DNA of 64,000 bases, taken from Castanea sativa. Lineage: Eukaryota > Streptophyta > Magnoliopsida > Fagales > Fagaceae. The stretch is from the NCBI RefSeq assembly GCF_040712315.1, contig NC_134022.1, forward strand, positions 744,001 to 808,000, given 5' to 3'. The translations under genes and the position numbers were made by a program. Below, piece after piece: positions 10,860 through 22,695 of the stretch (within the stretch, counting starts at the first letter, position 1; every line of letters starts with the position of its first letter). Under the pieces are notes generated by a model, which ran no database searches, was not told the DNA's origin, and saw only the letters and a list, made by a program, of their open reading frames with translations.

Positions 10860-12207
10860 CTATGTCTCTCTCTCATCTCCCACACTTTGGTTTAGATAGG
10901 CAGTAACCTTGGGTCACAGTTGCGACAATTGAGGAGCCAAGGGTAGCTATATGGGTTTGGGTTTTGATTTGTGGAGGAGGAGCATGACTGATTTGGGTCT
11001 GGGTTTTGAGGAGCATGACGTGTAGGATGCGATTTGGGTTTTGGTGGTGGTAGTCGATCTGAGATTTTGGGTCGTTACAATGGACGCGGCTTGGTTGCGG
11101 TGTCATTGTGGGTGTGGTGGATCCTCGGTGTTGCTAGTGGTGGCTCCATTCCTTTGGTCAAACCTAAATCCATGACCCTTCCCTCATTAATTGTGTCAAG
11201 CTTTTCACCTCTCATAGGGCCTACGTCTTCCTCCGCCGCGATGTCTTCTTTGCCCACTGGTACCTCTACCTCCCAATGCTAACTCACTCTAATCATATAT
11301 GTATTGAGGGTAAATTGGAATTTGATGGTTAGATTTTTCCACTATTTACAAAGATTTCAATGATATGGATGGATGGACAAAAGAGAGAGAGGGGGAAGAT
11401 AGAGAGAGGATAAGATTTGTGGAGTGGTTGATTTGAGTTTAATTTTTCTGGGTTTGAGAAGTCCCTGAAATATATGTTTGGATTTGAAATTGGGGTTTCA
11501 ATATATGTCTGTGTTTGAATACATTTTTTCTTAAGTTCCATTAAAGTTCTCTAAGTTTTATTTTTTGCCTTTTTCTTCCAACAGAGAAGTTGAAACTGTG
11601 ATTTTTCTCTCTCTCTCTGCATGTTAATTTTCAATGTGTTGCTAGCAATTTGTAACTCTTTTATGTAGCTTAATTTTGAAGCCAATCTGGTATAAAATGT
11701 GGGATCAAATGTTGTGCTATATTTTTCTTCTTCTTTGTTTATTTGATTTAGGGATTGGGTTTCTTTTGGTTGTTAGGGTTTGAAAAATGGGATTAAAGGC
11801 ATAATTACTAATGGATCCGTGGGTTTGAATGTGTGTGGGTGTGCTGATGTTTGTATTTGGACTTGGGTTTTAGAGTTGTATTTTAATAGATCTATGGTTT
11901 GTACTTTGATGGTATTGCTTGATTTGATTTGTATTAGTTTTCTGGGTGTAAGTTCTTCATGTTTGTGAATTGTGAGAAACTAATACCATATTTTAATCTT
12001 GTTTTTGTTTTTGTTTTTTTTCTTGTTTTGGGAGGAGAGAGACATAAAATGGGTGTAAAAAAAACTTATTTACCCCTCTTTTTTAACAAAGGTGGGTAAC
12101 AGAGACTAAACGGAAGTACCCTTAAGTGGGTAAAGTGTCAAAAATGAAATCACAGGTGGATAAGTTTAATTTGGGCTAAACCACAGGTGGATAATCTGTA
12201 ATTATCC
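10206..12207. mobile_element. 2.0-kb TIR DNA transposon (MULE-like) upstream of reductase A
   Basis: The left end (GATAATTATAGATTATC...) and the reverse complement of the right end (GATAATTACAGATTATC...) match for about 90 bp, covering 'CTGTGGTTTAGCCC' and 'TTTTTGACACTTTACCCAC'. The flanks TTTTTTTTA and TTTTCATTA resemble a degenerate 9-bp target duplication. The equivalent sites in units B (about 23685) and D (about 62765) are empty. The interior has a (CT)n tract (10821-10857), GC-richer text around 11000-11280 and no transposase, so it is non-autonomous. Long TIRs with a 9-bp duplication suggest a Mutator-like element; the assignment is tentative. Confidence 0.65.
10306..10584. mobile_element. 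Palindromic MITE nested in the 2-kb TIR element
   Basis: This 279-bp near-perfect inverted repeat has ends reading GGATTCAGATC on both strands, with arms of about 120 bp meeting at an AT-rich loop near 10420-10450. It is flanked by the perfect 10-bp direct repeat CATTTTGTTT (10296-10305 and 10585-10594). That repeat interrupts the TIR element's 'CCACCTGTGGTT...CCGTAACCC' text and proves a nested insertion. Confidence 0.85.
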
Positions 12208-13730
12208 CTTTTCATTAGTTTGGAGAAAACTTTTTCCATATTTTTTTATGTTTGTTTTATAAGTGAGGGAATGAATCTTGGATTTTTTATTTTTCATTTT
12301 TATTATGTGTGAGTCTTTGTGTGCATGCATAACTCATGCGTATGCAGGCTCATGGAGTTGTGGACCTATGTTTGATCTTGTGTACACAACCCAACCCAAT
12401 AACCCAGAAACTAAGCTACATTATATTACTCCTATTTTATCCTAAGCATGCTACTAAACTAGAAAGCAATAAAACAACTAAATTAAAGTATGAAAATAGA
12501 AATTAAAATATAAAATAAACATAAATAAATAAATAAAAAAGAAAAGAAAGAGAATAATACCTAAAGAAATCCAATGATTAATTTGACCATTTCCCTTGGT
12601 CAATCTAACAAAACAAGAACCCACAAAATCCGATAGATTAGTAAACATTTAACTAAAAGCTTAGACCCAAAAATAGTCCCAACCAAAAGATAATTGACTA
12701 GAAGGTTTATTAAAAAATAAATAAAAATGAAAATTCTCTCTTTAAACCACTACTTTGTAGTGACTTCAGTGTGTTTTGGAAAATGAGCCTAGTGCTCAAA
12801 AAGGGGTGCATAGCTATTCACAAGTGATATGGGATTAACTTTGCATGAATTTCCATTTAAAAAAAAATCTAATAAAGCTCTGTCATCTCTAACATGCATA
12901 TGCAAGCTTGTGTATCTATACACAGCACTAAGGTTGCGTTCACAAGGAATTGGTCTTGTGACGTAAGATCAGGGTTTTTGTGTAAGCAAGATTAGAGTTT
13001 TAGGCAGGTTTTAATGCATTGACAATTGTTTTTAGTGAAATAGTCTCCTTGGCAAAGCCCTTCCTCGATATAGGCCCTCAAGTGACATAGTCATTAGGGA
13101 ACAAGTGTTAGAGTCGTAAATGGTGCAAAATGAGGTGTCTATAATGTAATAGGAAACCTAAGTAAATTCAAAGGTAGTGGGATCATTAGAAATAGCAATG
13201 GGGACAAGATAAAAGGATTATCCATTAATATTGGTATTGCAACAAATTACCTAGCTAAACTTAGGGTTATTTGATATGGAATTAATCTAGCTAGCATGGC
13301 AATTAGGTTATAATTTGGAAATTGATTGACAAATAGTGCTTAATAATTGGTTAACATCTAATAGTGCATTTGCACTAGGCATTGCTTTTTTGGTTTCTGA
13401 TTGCAAGAGTTTAATGACTTACGATTGAACCATCCTCCTATAGCATTTCTTATGTAAATGCAATAGTTGCGCAGATAAACTACCAAAAATGGGTTGTGAA
13501 CAAGAGAGCATTGCAAAAACAAAAAAGATAATTGCTCCTATTTTGTGTAACACTGTTACATATAGGACTTAATGTATATAGGCATCCCACGAGAGTACCT
13601 TAATGTATGTATATAAACAGTTTACCCCCTTTTTTCCTTATAAGTATAAAGAGTTCACCTAAATAAATAAAAACCTCATTTTTCAATCTATATATATATA
13701 ATAGTAGTTAATATTTAGGCTGTGTTTGTT
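12208..13730. repeat. Upstream duplicated block, unit A copy
   Basis: Non-coding AT-rich sequence alignable along most of its length with 23690-25690 (unit B) and with 62770-62881 plus 63618-64000 (unit D). Landmarks shared by all are 'CATGCATAACTCA', 'CCCTTGGTCAATCTAACAAA' and 'GTGTGTTTTG'. It lies upstream of the reductase in each unit and marks the extent of the tandem duplication. No ORF supports a gene. Confidence 0.75.
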
Positions 13731-14270
13731 TTGGCTATAAAGGAAATTGGAAAAATATTTTACACCATGCTTGATGTTTGGGATGATTAGAACATTCAAT
13801 CAAACCAAAACTTAGATTCTTTGACTATAAAATTAATGGCACTTTAGTGTAAAATAGATTACACTTCTATTTTACATTCAAACCATTTTCACCTTCTACG
13901 AGAGAGAGAGAAAGAGATAGAGAGAGAGAGAGAGAGCGCGAGCTCACCTGAACGCCGGTCCGTGGCCATGCCTCTCACTGCTAATCTTCCTCTCTCTTCC
14001 TACCTTTTTTTCCTTCTTCCTCTCTCTGCCTCCATCTTTCTCCCTTTTCCTCCCCCAACGATCTCGCTGCCTCAACTCACCCTCCACCCACGCCGTCACT
14101 ACCCTGTTTGGATTTTTTTTTCTATTGTAAATAATTTTTGTTCTTGGGTTTTGGAAGATCGGTGGTTGGGGTGATTCGTGGGTTTCAATGGTGGTGGGTT
14201 TGAGTTGAGTTCTAGCATTGATGGTGGCCGATAGATTGAGGGTGGTGAATCAGTGGCTGGGGTGGTTTGC
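13731..14270. other. Junction region between units A and B
   Basis: The first 100 bp begin like the TIR element at 25688 (GGCTGTGTTTG) but diverge. There follow a (GA)n tract (about 13899-13936) and a pyrimidine-rich stretch (13970-14110). A 70-codon open stretch at 13962 has low-complexity composition and no recognisable domain. I see no gene. Confidence 0.4.
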
Positions 14271-14600
14271 GATCACATGTGCAGTGCAGCGTATAAGATA
14301 CGGTTTGAAGCTGGTATATTTTTCAAATTTTGGGCTTTTTCTGCCCAGCCCGAAATTGATTTTCCCTTTGTTTTGGGCCAAGTTTTAAACTATTGAGTTA
14401 GTTTTTCTTTATTTTGGACTGACGTTCCTAATCAACACTTGCTAAGGTTATTAATTTTTTTTTTTTGAAAACTAGAGTTATTAAATTATTAATAATATAT
14501 TTAATATTAAAAGAAATAAATATATTAATATATAGTAAGGGTGCAGTACGGTGCAGTTTTCTTACAATAAAATCGCAAATTGTATTATACCATGTGGTGT

Positions 14601-14681
14601 GGTGCAATGTGGTGCATTGTTACTTGCGGTGCAATGTGGTGCACTGTTACTTGCGGTGCAGTATGGTGCACTGTTACTTGC
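14601..14681. repeat. 27-bp minisatellite, three units
   Basis: Three consecutive 27-bp units (14601-14627, 14628-14654, 14655-14681), each starting GGTGCA and ending TTACTTGC, differ at only a few positions. The homologous place in unit C (about 35820-35850) has no such array, so the expansion is specific to unit B. Confidence 0.85.
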
Positions 14682-15168
14682 AGTGCCATTTTGCGGGCGG
14701 TTTTAGTGCAGTTTGGTAAACAACTCTTCCATCCGACTCCCAAGTCCCAACTGCTCCCGCAAGAAGACATATGAGAGAGAAAAAGAGGGGGTAAATAATG
14801 TTTAGGAAAATTATATAAAAAGTTCTCACACAAATCAATGTGGTATAGGTACCTTCTTTGTCTTCTAATTTATATTTGGCAAAATTACAAACTGCACCCC
14901 TAAAATTTGCTGGTATTTAGATTTTACACTTCTAAAGTTTCAGAACTCAAATTTCACCCTCCGAAATTATATTCTATTTGTATCAGCAACCTCTCCATCC
15001 ACAATTTCCATTAAATGCCACATAAGCTTGTCACATGTGTTTAATTCATCCAATAAAAATATGTCACATCATTTTTGTTTCCAAAAAAATTTAATAATTT
15101 AATAAAAATATTGTGTCATCATTTCATTGGATGAATTAAACACACGTTGCAAGCTTATGTGACTCTTA

Positions 15169-15495
15169 CGCTCCGTTTGTTTTAATGGAAAACCTTGTGT
15201 AAAGATAGTTTTCCTTATTTTTCAGTATTTGATAGCATAAAAAAAGATAAGTTAAAGGAAAACTATATTTGGTCAACATAAAAAGTATGGCTTATTTTTG
15301 GAGATTATTTTCCATTAAATTTTTTTAGAAAACAACTCTATCTCAAAGCAAGCTAAATAAGGGAAGTTATGAGGTTATTTTTCAACTCATTTAAAGTTGT
15401 TACCAAACATTAGAAAATGAGATAGTTTTATAGAAAATACTTTTTAGAAAATAACTTATTTTCTAGAAAATATCATTGCTGAAACAAACAGAGCG
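15169..15495. mobile_element. 327-bp MITE specific to unit B
   Basis: The ends read CGCTCCGTTTGTTTT and, reverse complemented, CGCTCTGTTTGTTTC. They are flanked by TTA on both sides (15166-15168 and 15496-15498). The paralogous site at 36316-36318 has a single TTA and no insert, a clean empty site. The 3-bp TTA duplication is typical of PIF/Harbinger-type elements. Confidence 0.8.
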
Positions 15496-16320
15496 TTAAT
15501 GGAAATTATGGATGGAAGGGCTGCTGAAATTTTTTTTAACACAAAATGATAAGCTTTATTGAAGTAAATTAACTAGATACATCAAGGAAAATTTGCCAAT
15601 TTGGTGCTGGAGGAAGCTTGGAACATCTTATTCTTCCATCGACACGGTAGATTCTGATTCTGATACATGCTTGGCATTCCTAACTAGAAGGTGGCCATAC
15701 TTTTGGTGGTTTAAATTTGAGTTTCACAATCCGAACTCAAACAAACAACTGCAAAACCATTTGCAGGCCAAAGGCCAATTGTACCAAAATAGGATAACTT
15801 AAATTAGAGCTTCTAACCTCCACTAATCTCAATGTCTCTTATCTATCCAGTACCATTAAATCAACATGTATATTTAATTCTCGGACTCAAATGCCACTCC
15901 TACCACTACCATCTCAATAATGTGAAATCGTAACTCACCATGATGCAAAACTGAAAGAATTTAACTGCCCAGAATCACACTTGGTATCATTATAAAAATC
16001 GAGCATGTCACGCCTAGCTCAGAAGTCAGTAATCGGTAAGTGGCATTTGCTTTTAAGGGCAAATATTGTAACTCCTACCACTTTTGTACTCAATTTTCGA
16101 AGGACAATGAGGTTTCCTTGCAATCAAATTGGTGCAATATAGTGAAAATTCATAGCTAGAAACTTATTAGTAAGTCTTAATCTGAGAAACAATTCTGGCC
16201 ACCGGAAGCTAGTCCACCCTTTTATGTATTTTGAACATGGACAAGCTTGTGCAGCGCCATTTAACTGAGTCTATATACAATGTTTATTTAAAATAATTCC
16301 TAAAGATTCTACTAGGATTG

Positions 16321-16689
16321 TGTTGGGTTCTAAGACCTTTATATTTAAATGTATTAGAACTCTAATTTGTAATGTTGGCAAACCATGATCAAAACGTTTT
16401 AGTCTTATTTAGATGTGCTCAAAGTATGTGTCTTTTATCTAAAATTGGAATCGAGTTGCTGCAGGATTTATTGTGTAAATCTGTCTAGCTCGATCGATCG
16501 AGAATTAGACTCGACCGATCGAAAATCGTGCGGATTGTTTTTCTGCAGAATTTTCCAACTCAGCCCAAGCTCTTTTTGTGTGTAGAGTTTTATGTTTTGC
16601 CCTAGGTATAAAAGGAAAAACTCTAACCACATTTTAAGGATGCTCTTTATGCTGTTTGTGTAAATCTTTTATGAGATCTTTTATGAAGG
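16321..16689 (+). mobile_element. LTR-retrotransposon terminal fragment
   Basis: It starts with TGTTGGGTTC exactly where homology to unit C ends. It contains a GATCGATCGA palindrome (about 16492) and a TATAAAAG box at 16607-16614, like a promoter-bearing LTR. It ends abruptly in LINE text near 16690. No internal domain, PBS or second LTR was found. Exon 6 of the unit B reductase and the 5' half of the LINE are missing at this junction. Confidence 0.5.
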
Positions 16690-18795
16690 ATCCAGACTGA
16701 TTGACATAAATGAAATAGGGGCATACTTCACTACTAAATTCAAAGAAGTATTCCAATCTTCTAACACGAGTGCCAACTGATCTTGATGGTCTTATTGAGC
16801 CATGTATTTCACATGAAGAAAATATAAAATTAACTAGAGTTCCCCCAGAAGAAGAAATTAGAAGAGTTGTATTCAATATGAATTATACCTTTATTACTCC
16901 GGGCCTAGATGATATGCCAGGATTGTTTTATGAACATTACCGGCTAATAGTTGGGGAGCAGCTTGTGGCAGCAGTTCAAAGCTTTTTAGAGAGGGTTAGT
17001 TGCTTAGAGAGATGAATCATACCTTTATTACTCTAATACCTAGGGTCCAAGGAGCTCATAACTTCAACCAATTCAGGCCAATTAGTCTTTGCATATTCTG
17101 TTATAAGGTGATCTCCAAAACCCTAGTGAATTGAATGATGCATCTTCTTGAAAAGATGATTGATCCAACCCAAGTTGCATTTATCCCAAATAGAAGCATC
17201 TCTGAAAATGTGGTTATTGCTCAAGAAGTTGTGCATAGCTTTAAGGATATGAAGGGGACAAGGAGCTGCATTGGGATCAGATTTGATTTTCACAAAGCAT
17301 ACGACAAGATGGAGTGAAACTTCATATCAACTGTTCTAAGGGCTTTTGGGTTAGCCAAAAGTTCACCAAGTTAATCCATCAATGTATGTGGAAAGGAGAC
17401 TAGAATTTCTCCCTTAAGGGGCTAGGACAAGGTGATCCTCTATCCCCTTATCTATTCATTATAGGAAGTGAGTTTTAGCTAGATTGATTAATAGAGAGGA
17501 CAATAGGAGCTCGATAAAAGGAGTGAAGGTGTCCAATGTTACTCCTCCAATTACCAAGCTATTTTATGCTGACAATGTGATGCTACTCTATAATGCCAAG
17601 ATGTCTGAAATGCAGGCTTTTATGAATTGTTTGTTGTTATATTGTGAGTGGTCAGGCCAAAGCATTAGCCTTGAGAAGATAGGGGTGTTTAGTTCAAAAG
17701 GAGTTCATTCCCAATTTCTAAGGCAAATTAAAGACCAAATAGACATCAAGATCTGGGTACTAAATACTTGGGAGTACCCCTATTTCTATCAAATAATAGA
17801 AGCAGAGATTTTGAGTATGTAAAAAACAAGGTTCAAGCTAGAATTGCCAGTTGGAAAAGCAAAAGTCTCTCTTGGTCAGGAAGTGCAACACTCATCAAGT
17901 CAGTAGCTCAAGCAATACCAAACTACACAATGTCAAGATTCATGCTTCCTCAGACTCTAAATGGGAAGTCAAATGCTACTGTTAGGCGTGTATGGTGGAG
18001 TCCTAAGAATGACAATCAAAACTTCTATTCTCCATGGTATGGGATGAATTATGCAAGCCATTAAAGCAACGTGGGATGGGATTCAACAAATTTGAGGATA
18101 TTAATTTAGCTCTTATAGCCAAGTTAGCATGGTGGGTTTTGTCCGGAAAGAATTGCCTTTGTGTGAAGTTGGTGGTTGCAAAGTACAAAGTCAGATCAAG
18201 TTGGCTTACAACACCTCAAACAACCAAAACCTCATGGATTTGAAAAAGCATAGAGGATGCTAGGACTCTGTTACAAAAAGGTGCATGCAAATTAGTGGGT
18301 TCAGGTGAGTCCATTCTGGTGTGGGAAGATCCTTGGCTACCAAACAAACCAGGATTCTCTCCCTGTGCAGCCTCCCAACAAGGTGATTCTTGCTTGGTGG
18401 TCTCCCAATTAATGAACCAAATGAAAACAAGTTGGAATGTGACAAAACTACAGCAATTATTTGATCAATGCCAACAATCTTGAAAATTCCAATTTGGAAC
18501 AGTGGCCAAACAGACAAATGGGCATGGACTAATTCAGTAAATGGTCAATTTTCAGTGAAACTAGCATACAATCTTATAATGGAGTGTGATGGACGAAATA
18601 GTGCCAACTCGTTTAAAAGAAAGATTTGGAAGACAAAGTTACACTGTAGACTCAAATTGCACTTGTGGAGGAAAGCATCAGACCTGCTTCCAACCAAAGA
18701 TCAAACTAGCAGATATGTTCATATACTTGATCTAAATTGTCCTTTTTTTGGCTTTGATTCTACATCCACCTTGCATTTATTCACTCAATGTCATA
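16690..18795 (+). mobile_element. LINE family 1, copy in unit B (5' and 3' deleted)
   Basis: Collinear with 39085-42335 of the unit C copy but without the nested insertion. It starts inside the EN-RT linker, covers RT (16770-18000) and part of zf-RVT (18260-18795), and stops at CAATGTCAT. From there it jumps straight to ATGAACATGAT (18796-18806), so RNase H and the A-tail (about 0.85 kb) were deleted. The same target sequence follows as in A and C. Confidence 0.85.
17135..18064 (+). pseudogene. Reverse transcriptase remnant of LINE family 1 (unit B)
   Basis: Broken RT frames at 17135-17317, 17484-17822 and 17768-18064 carry the same palm text and the FYADN box (Asp to Asn) as the other copies. 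The segment around 17385 has lost about 35 bp relative to unit C. It is not functional. Confidence 0.75.
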
Positions 18796-19655
18796 ATGAA
18801 CATGATAGTTGCATAAAGTAGAGCTATTAATGTTAAGGTAGATTGTAACAAGGTTGGGGGCTCAACTTTTGTTATGGGTTTAAACTAGGGGCAAAATAGT
18901 AATGTCACTGTACTCCTTTATATCTAAATAACATTTTGTGTTAGGGTCAACTTATCAAACCCTGAACTCTTTTACTTTTACAACAACTTTGATTTTGGAA
19001 GTTGATGACCTTATGCTTTTGGTGATAAAAGAAATTACTTGATGATTATGCTAGTTCTTTTTCCCTTTCGGACTGGTTATTCTATGGCTAATTCATATTG
19101 TCTAGAATACAGTAGAGTTCCTAAATGCTATACAATGTTATGGCTTATAGCTCGCCTATGCCTCTGAGCATGTAAGGTGAAACTGTATTTGGATGACATC
19201 ATCCAAAATAGAAACAAAATAAAAGACCATAATATTGTTTAAAAGAACAAAATAAAAGACCACTGAAAATGGATTATAGATAATAGACTTGGCCAAACTG
19301 AGAATTTCTTCTCTCTCATCTGTAGCCCTCCCCCCCTTTTTTTCAACCAAGCATATAGAAAGATCTTATTTTTAAATATCATGAAAAGCACACATGAAAC
19401 AAGATCTCTATGGGGTTTTGTATTTGTGGTTTACTCCCCAGGGATGGGTTCAAAGGGCACTGCCTTGGTGAGGTACCACACCATTAAAAGAAATAGAAAA
19501 TTCATATGAAAAGGAAAACATATGTAATTTGCACTAGAAAATAATGTATGTAAAGCCATAACCCAATCAGGCCAAAGATAATAAGAAATTGTTCAATGCA
19601 TCTATGAGAAAAAGATGTGACAAATAGTAGTAAAATAGACATATATGCAGCTTAC

Positions 19656-22429
19656 TTTTTAGGAAGATTCAGGTCAGGGAAGAGCTCATGCAAAATCTTC
19701 ACAACTTTATAACAGTGCATAACTCTTCCACTAGCTGATGGGCTCTCAAAGGCTAGTATCTGAGCATTATCAACATCTCTAACATCAACCCATCCATAAG
19801 TTCTATTTGCAAGTCTTTCGACCCCTGCATAAGATAAACCATCAACACCTTGCATCACAAAAGATTGCCTCTTAGAAGAGGGAATAAGGCAGAACCACAT
19901 TCTAGCAGAAGTAAAGACATTTGAAAGATTATAGAGGTGCAATTACAACTTGATTACTTTCAATGTAAAAGAAACTCAATGAATAAGGAACTTATTCTAG
20001 AATTAAGATTCCTTCTATTCCTTTATATTCTTTAAAAATAACCACAACTTTCTCTCTTATAAGCAGTCCAAATCCAAGTCTATGCCGCATTAGCTGTCGT
20101 GGCTCATTGCAAGAAATTCACGATGAACAAAAATGACAAATGGAAATTAAGTCATTCCAAGTGATGTTTTTAAACAAGGTAGCTGAAAGTCGTTCAAGAT
20201 AAACAAATCAAAGAATTTTCAGAAGAAAATAAATCTAACTGGGATGATAAGGTATGAACCAATTTGACAAATTTTGGAATTCGTATCTGTTGAATTGACC
20301 TAAAATTAACAGCTGTCTAAAATTTTGACCCATATGCTTTAATTAGTCAATGATGTGTTGATGAGAATAGCAGCATAATACCATCGTATTTCTCAAAGGA
20401 ATGTAGTTTACTGGAATTCATTTTGCCAGAATTCAAAATCCATTGCAATAGCCTTACCAAACACAAGCCTAATCCTATGACAAATGTAAATAATTAGAAC
20501 AAAATAAATGTGAAAATATATGATGAAATGACAAGGAAAATAAATCCACAACATACTTAAAAATTAAATCTGTATAAGTAATGACAGATTAAAGCTGGAT
20601 TTTCATTTCAGGTGAGTAGTTACTGAACGTTAAGTGACTGGAGAAAGAATTAGATTTGGTTCATACAACCTGATGGGCATAAATGAAAGAATTATGATTT
20701 GGCCCATACACCTAAAGTAGACATAAATAATTTTTATGATGTCTTTAATTTTGCGATGCTATTAAATGGGATTTGAAGGCTGAAGAGGAATGAACTCACT
20801 TGAGAAGGCTACATCCATATTGTACAACAAGAGACAAACCACCCAAGGGAAAAAGGAAAGCAAAAGAAAGAAAGAGGTTGAATGCAATCGATCTAATGTG
20901 ATCCATGCTCCATTACAAAACCAGAGAAATCCTCACATGTAGCATTCATTAAAAACTTGGAAAGAAAAGAACTTTAATAAGAAAGTAGCACATGTACGCA
21001 CCTTTGATTTCTCACAAACAGCAGCATTATTTGAAAACCAAGTCTCGTCAATTACAACATCAGGAGCAAAAGGTTTTCCATTGAATGCAACTGCTACCAT
21101 TGAGGATGTTATAACCACTCTCTTAATAGATTGAACTTTGGCACATGATCTAAGAACATTAAGCGTTCCCTTTAATGCTGGTTCAATTAATTAGTTCTGC
21201 CTGAAAAAAATTATAAAAAATCTCATATGAATTGGGTAAGCCAACACATGCACAAGCGAATTGAAAGTTAATTTGACAGTTTCCCAGTCTTTTACATTTT
21301 TAATCAATGAGCATTTCAAAACATGTGAAATGCATCAAAGGATAAAGTTCCCCAAGAAAAACTAGGGAATTTCAATTATATAGCATATTGACTACTTTAC
21401 TCGATTACAAGACATGAAATTTCAACTACATTTGGTAAACAACCAAGCATTATCAAAAACTAGTCATCCTTTGAAACATTGCTGACATACTACATAAAAT
21501 TTGCAATATCTAATTTAAGTGAAAAAGAAAGTACTTGGGGATCCGTGACTTTGTAATAAAAAGGAGATGCCGTATGAAAAACGCCCTCACATCCATCAAC
21601 AACAGAATCAAAAAATCCTTCTTCCAGTAAGTCTGCTTTGAGGAAATGAAGTCTTTCCTTAGCTCAATCTAGTGCAAGCAAGTGCTCCGCCTTCTTCGGA
21701 TCATCTGTGGAACACATTTAAAGCATAATCCATAAACTATTTATACAGTATCTTTACAAAAACTAAACTTTTGAGAGTTCATCTTCCTTCTCAAGTATCA
21801 AAATGATGATATACACAAAAAGTATTAAGTATTAATCTCAAAAGTGAAACATATAGTCTCACAAAACGCAATCAATCAGACTGATCATTAATTTGATTCA
21901 AGTAAGCACTAGATTTTCCACATAAAATTTATGTTTTGAACAAAACTCAAGCATAATTTACCTTCTTGATGTATCATTCAAACTTGATTACCGCAACACA
22001 TTAAAGATAAAATAAATTAAAAAAAAAAAAAAAACTGAAGAATCTTTTCACTCTCTCTTCAAATATTGGAACTTGATCCAATAAAGAAAAATATATAAAT
22101 ATTTTACTACTTAAACAAAAATTATAGCATTTTCTTCCAAGAAACTCAAGCACCTTACCAATGACAATATGCCATCAAATTAGTCAAAAACTAACGTGGG
22201 TTCTCAGTAAATAAAAGCAAAAAACATTGGTTATGAATTTACGATTGAAAACCGCAAGTGTAATTTGCAAAGAAAATCAAAGTTGTGAAATGAGAGTATT
22301 GAGTACTGACTTGGGTCACGAACTGTGGCCTTGAGTGTAGCCATGTTGAAGCAAGAGCTTGACCAGCCATGAAGCTATGTAACCGGATGCTCCCGTAACA
22401 CACACCACCTTCAACTCTGCTCCACTCAT
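19656..22429 (-). pseudogene. Reductase B: decayed SDR108E paralogue
   Basis: Recognisable exons: 1 (22429-22311), 2 (21704-21535), 3 (21200-21002) and 5 (19824-19656). Exon 1 is 119 nt, not 121 (2-nt deletion after the LQHGYT codons), a frameshift. In exon 2 the Gly codon after LALD is TGA (21666-21664). Exon 3 is 199 nt, not 192: a 4-nt AATT insertion after AELI creates a stop, and an extra Asn codon is present. Exon 4, with the catalytic Tyr-x3-Lys, is gone in a deletion of roughly 1.1 kb joined near 20725. Exon 5 lacks 18 bp (YCLVGR) between TGGAAGA direct repeats. Exon 6 is lost with the 16.3 kb junction. Splice sites of the surviving exons are mostly kept, so decay is recent relative to the duplication. 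No functional reductase can be made. Confidence 0.92.
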
Positions 22430-22478
22430 AGATTTGTCTTCTGAATTTTCTATGATAATATACGCTGTCCTTTTTTGT

Positions 22479-22486
22479 ATTTATAT
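22479..22486 (-). promoter_or_regulatory. Degraded TATA region of pseudogene B
   Basis: The minus strand reads TATAAATA about 50 bp upstream of the former ATG, at the place of TATAAAA in copies A and D. Confidence 0.4.
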
Positions 22487-22695
22487 GGCAGTTGTGTCTA
22501 TGTGACTGTATGAGAGATTTGAAAATTCTCGTTTATGGCGCAATTGATTCAGTCTGTCCGTGATTTTTCTTTTGGGTATTTGCATTAAGAGAGAAATTGT
22601 TGAACGGAAAATTCCTTAAGAGAGAAATTTTGTCGAATGGAAAATTCTTCTTTGTTGAATGTCGTTTTCCTTTTTGATTCACGTAAACTATTAGA

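Larger units (their letters stand above)
14290..16319. repeat. Downstream duplicated block, unit B copy
   Basis: Co-linear with 35500-37136 downstream of reductase C: a GTGC-rich TIR-like stretch (14290-14720), a palindromic MITE region (14880-15510) and a conserved tail (15540-16319). Identity stops at 16319, where an LTR-like fragment replaces the part that holds exon 6 in unit C. On the minus strand an AATAAA lies just before an A-run (minus-strand reading, about 15555 to 15525), which looks like a retroposed transcript end. Confidence 0.75.

Noticed and set aside
10873..11282. Overlapping short ORFs on both strands in a GC-richer patch
   Set aside because: They lie inside the 2-kb TIR element, overlap each other in opposite directions and match no family; kept only as possible captured sequence.
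13962..14174. 70-codon ORF with a hydrophobic, signal-peptide-like start
   Set aside because: It is a pyrimidine-rich low-complexity stretch giving Leu/Pro/Ser runs, with no domain, no counterpart in the other units and no splice or promoter context.
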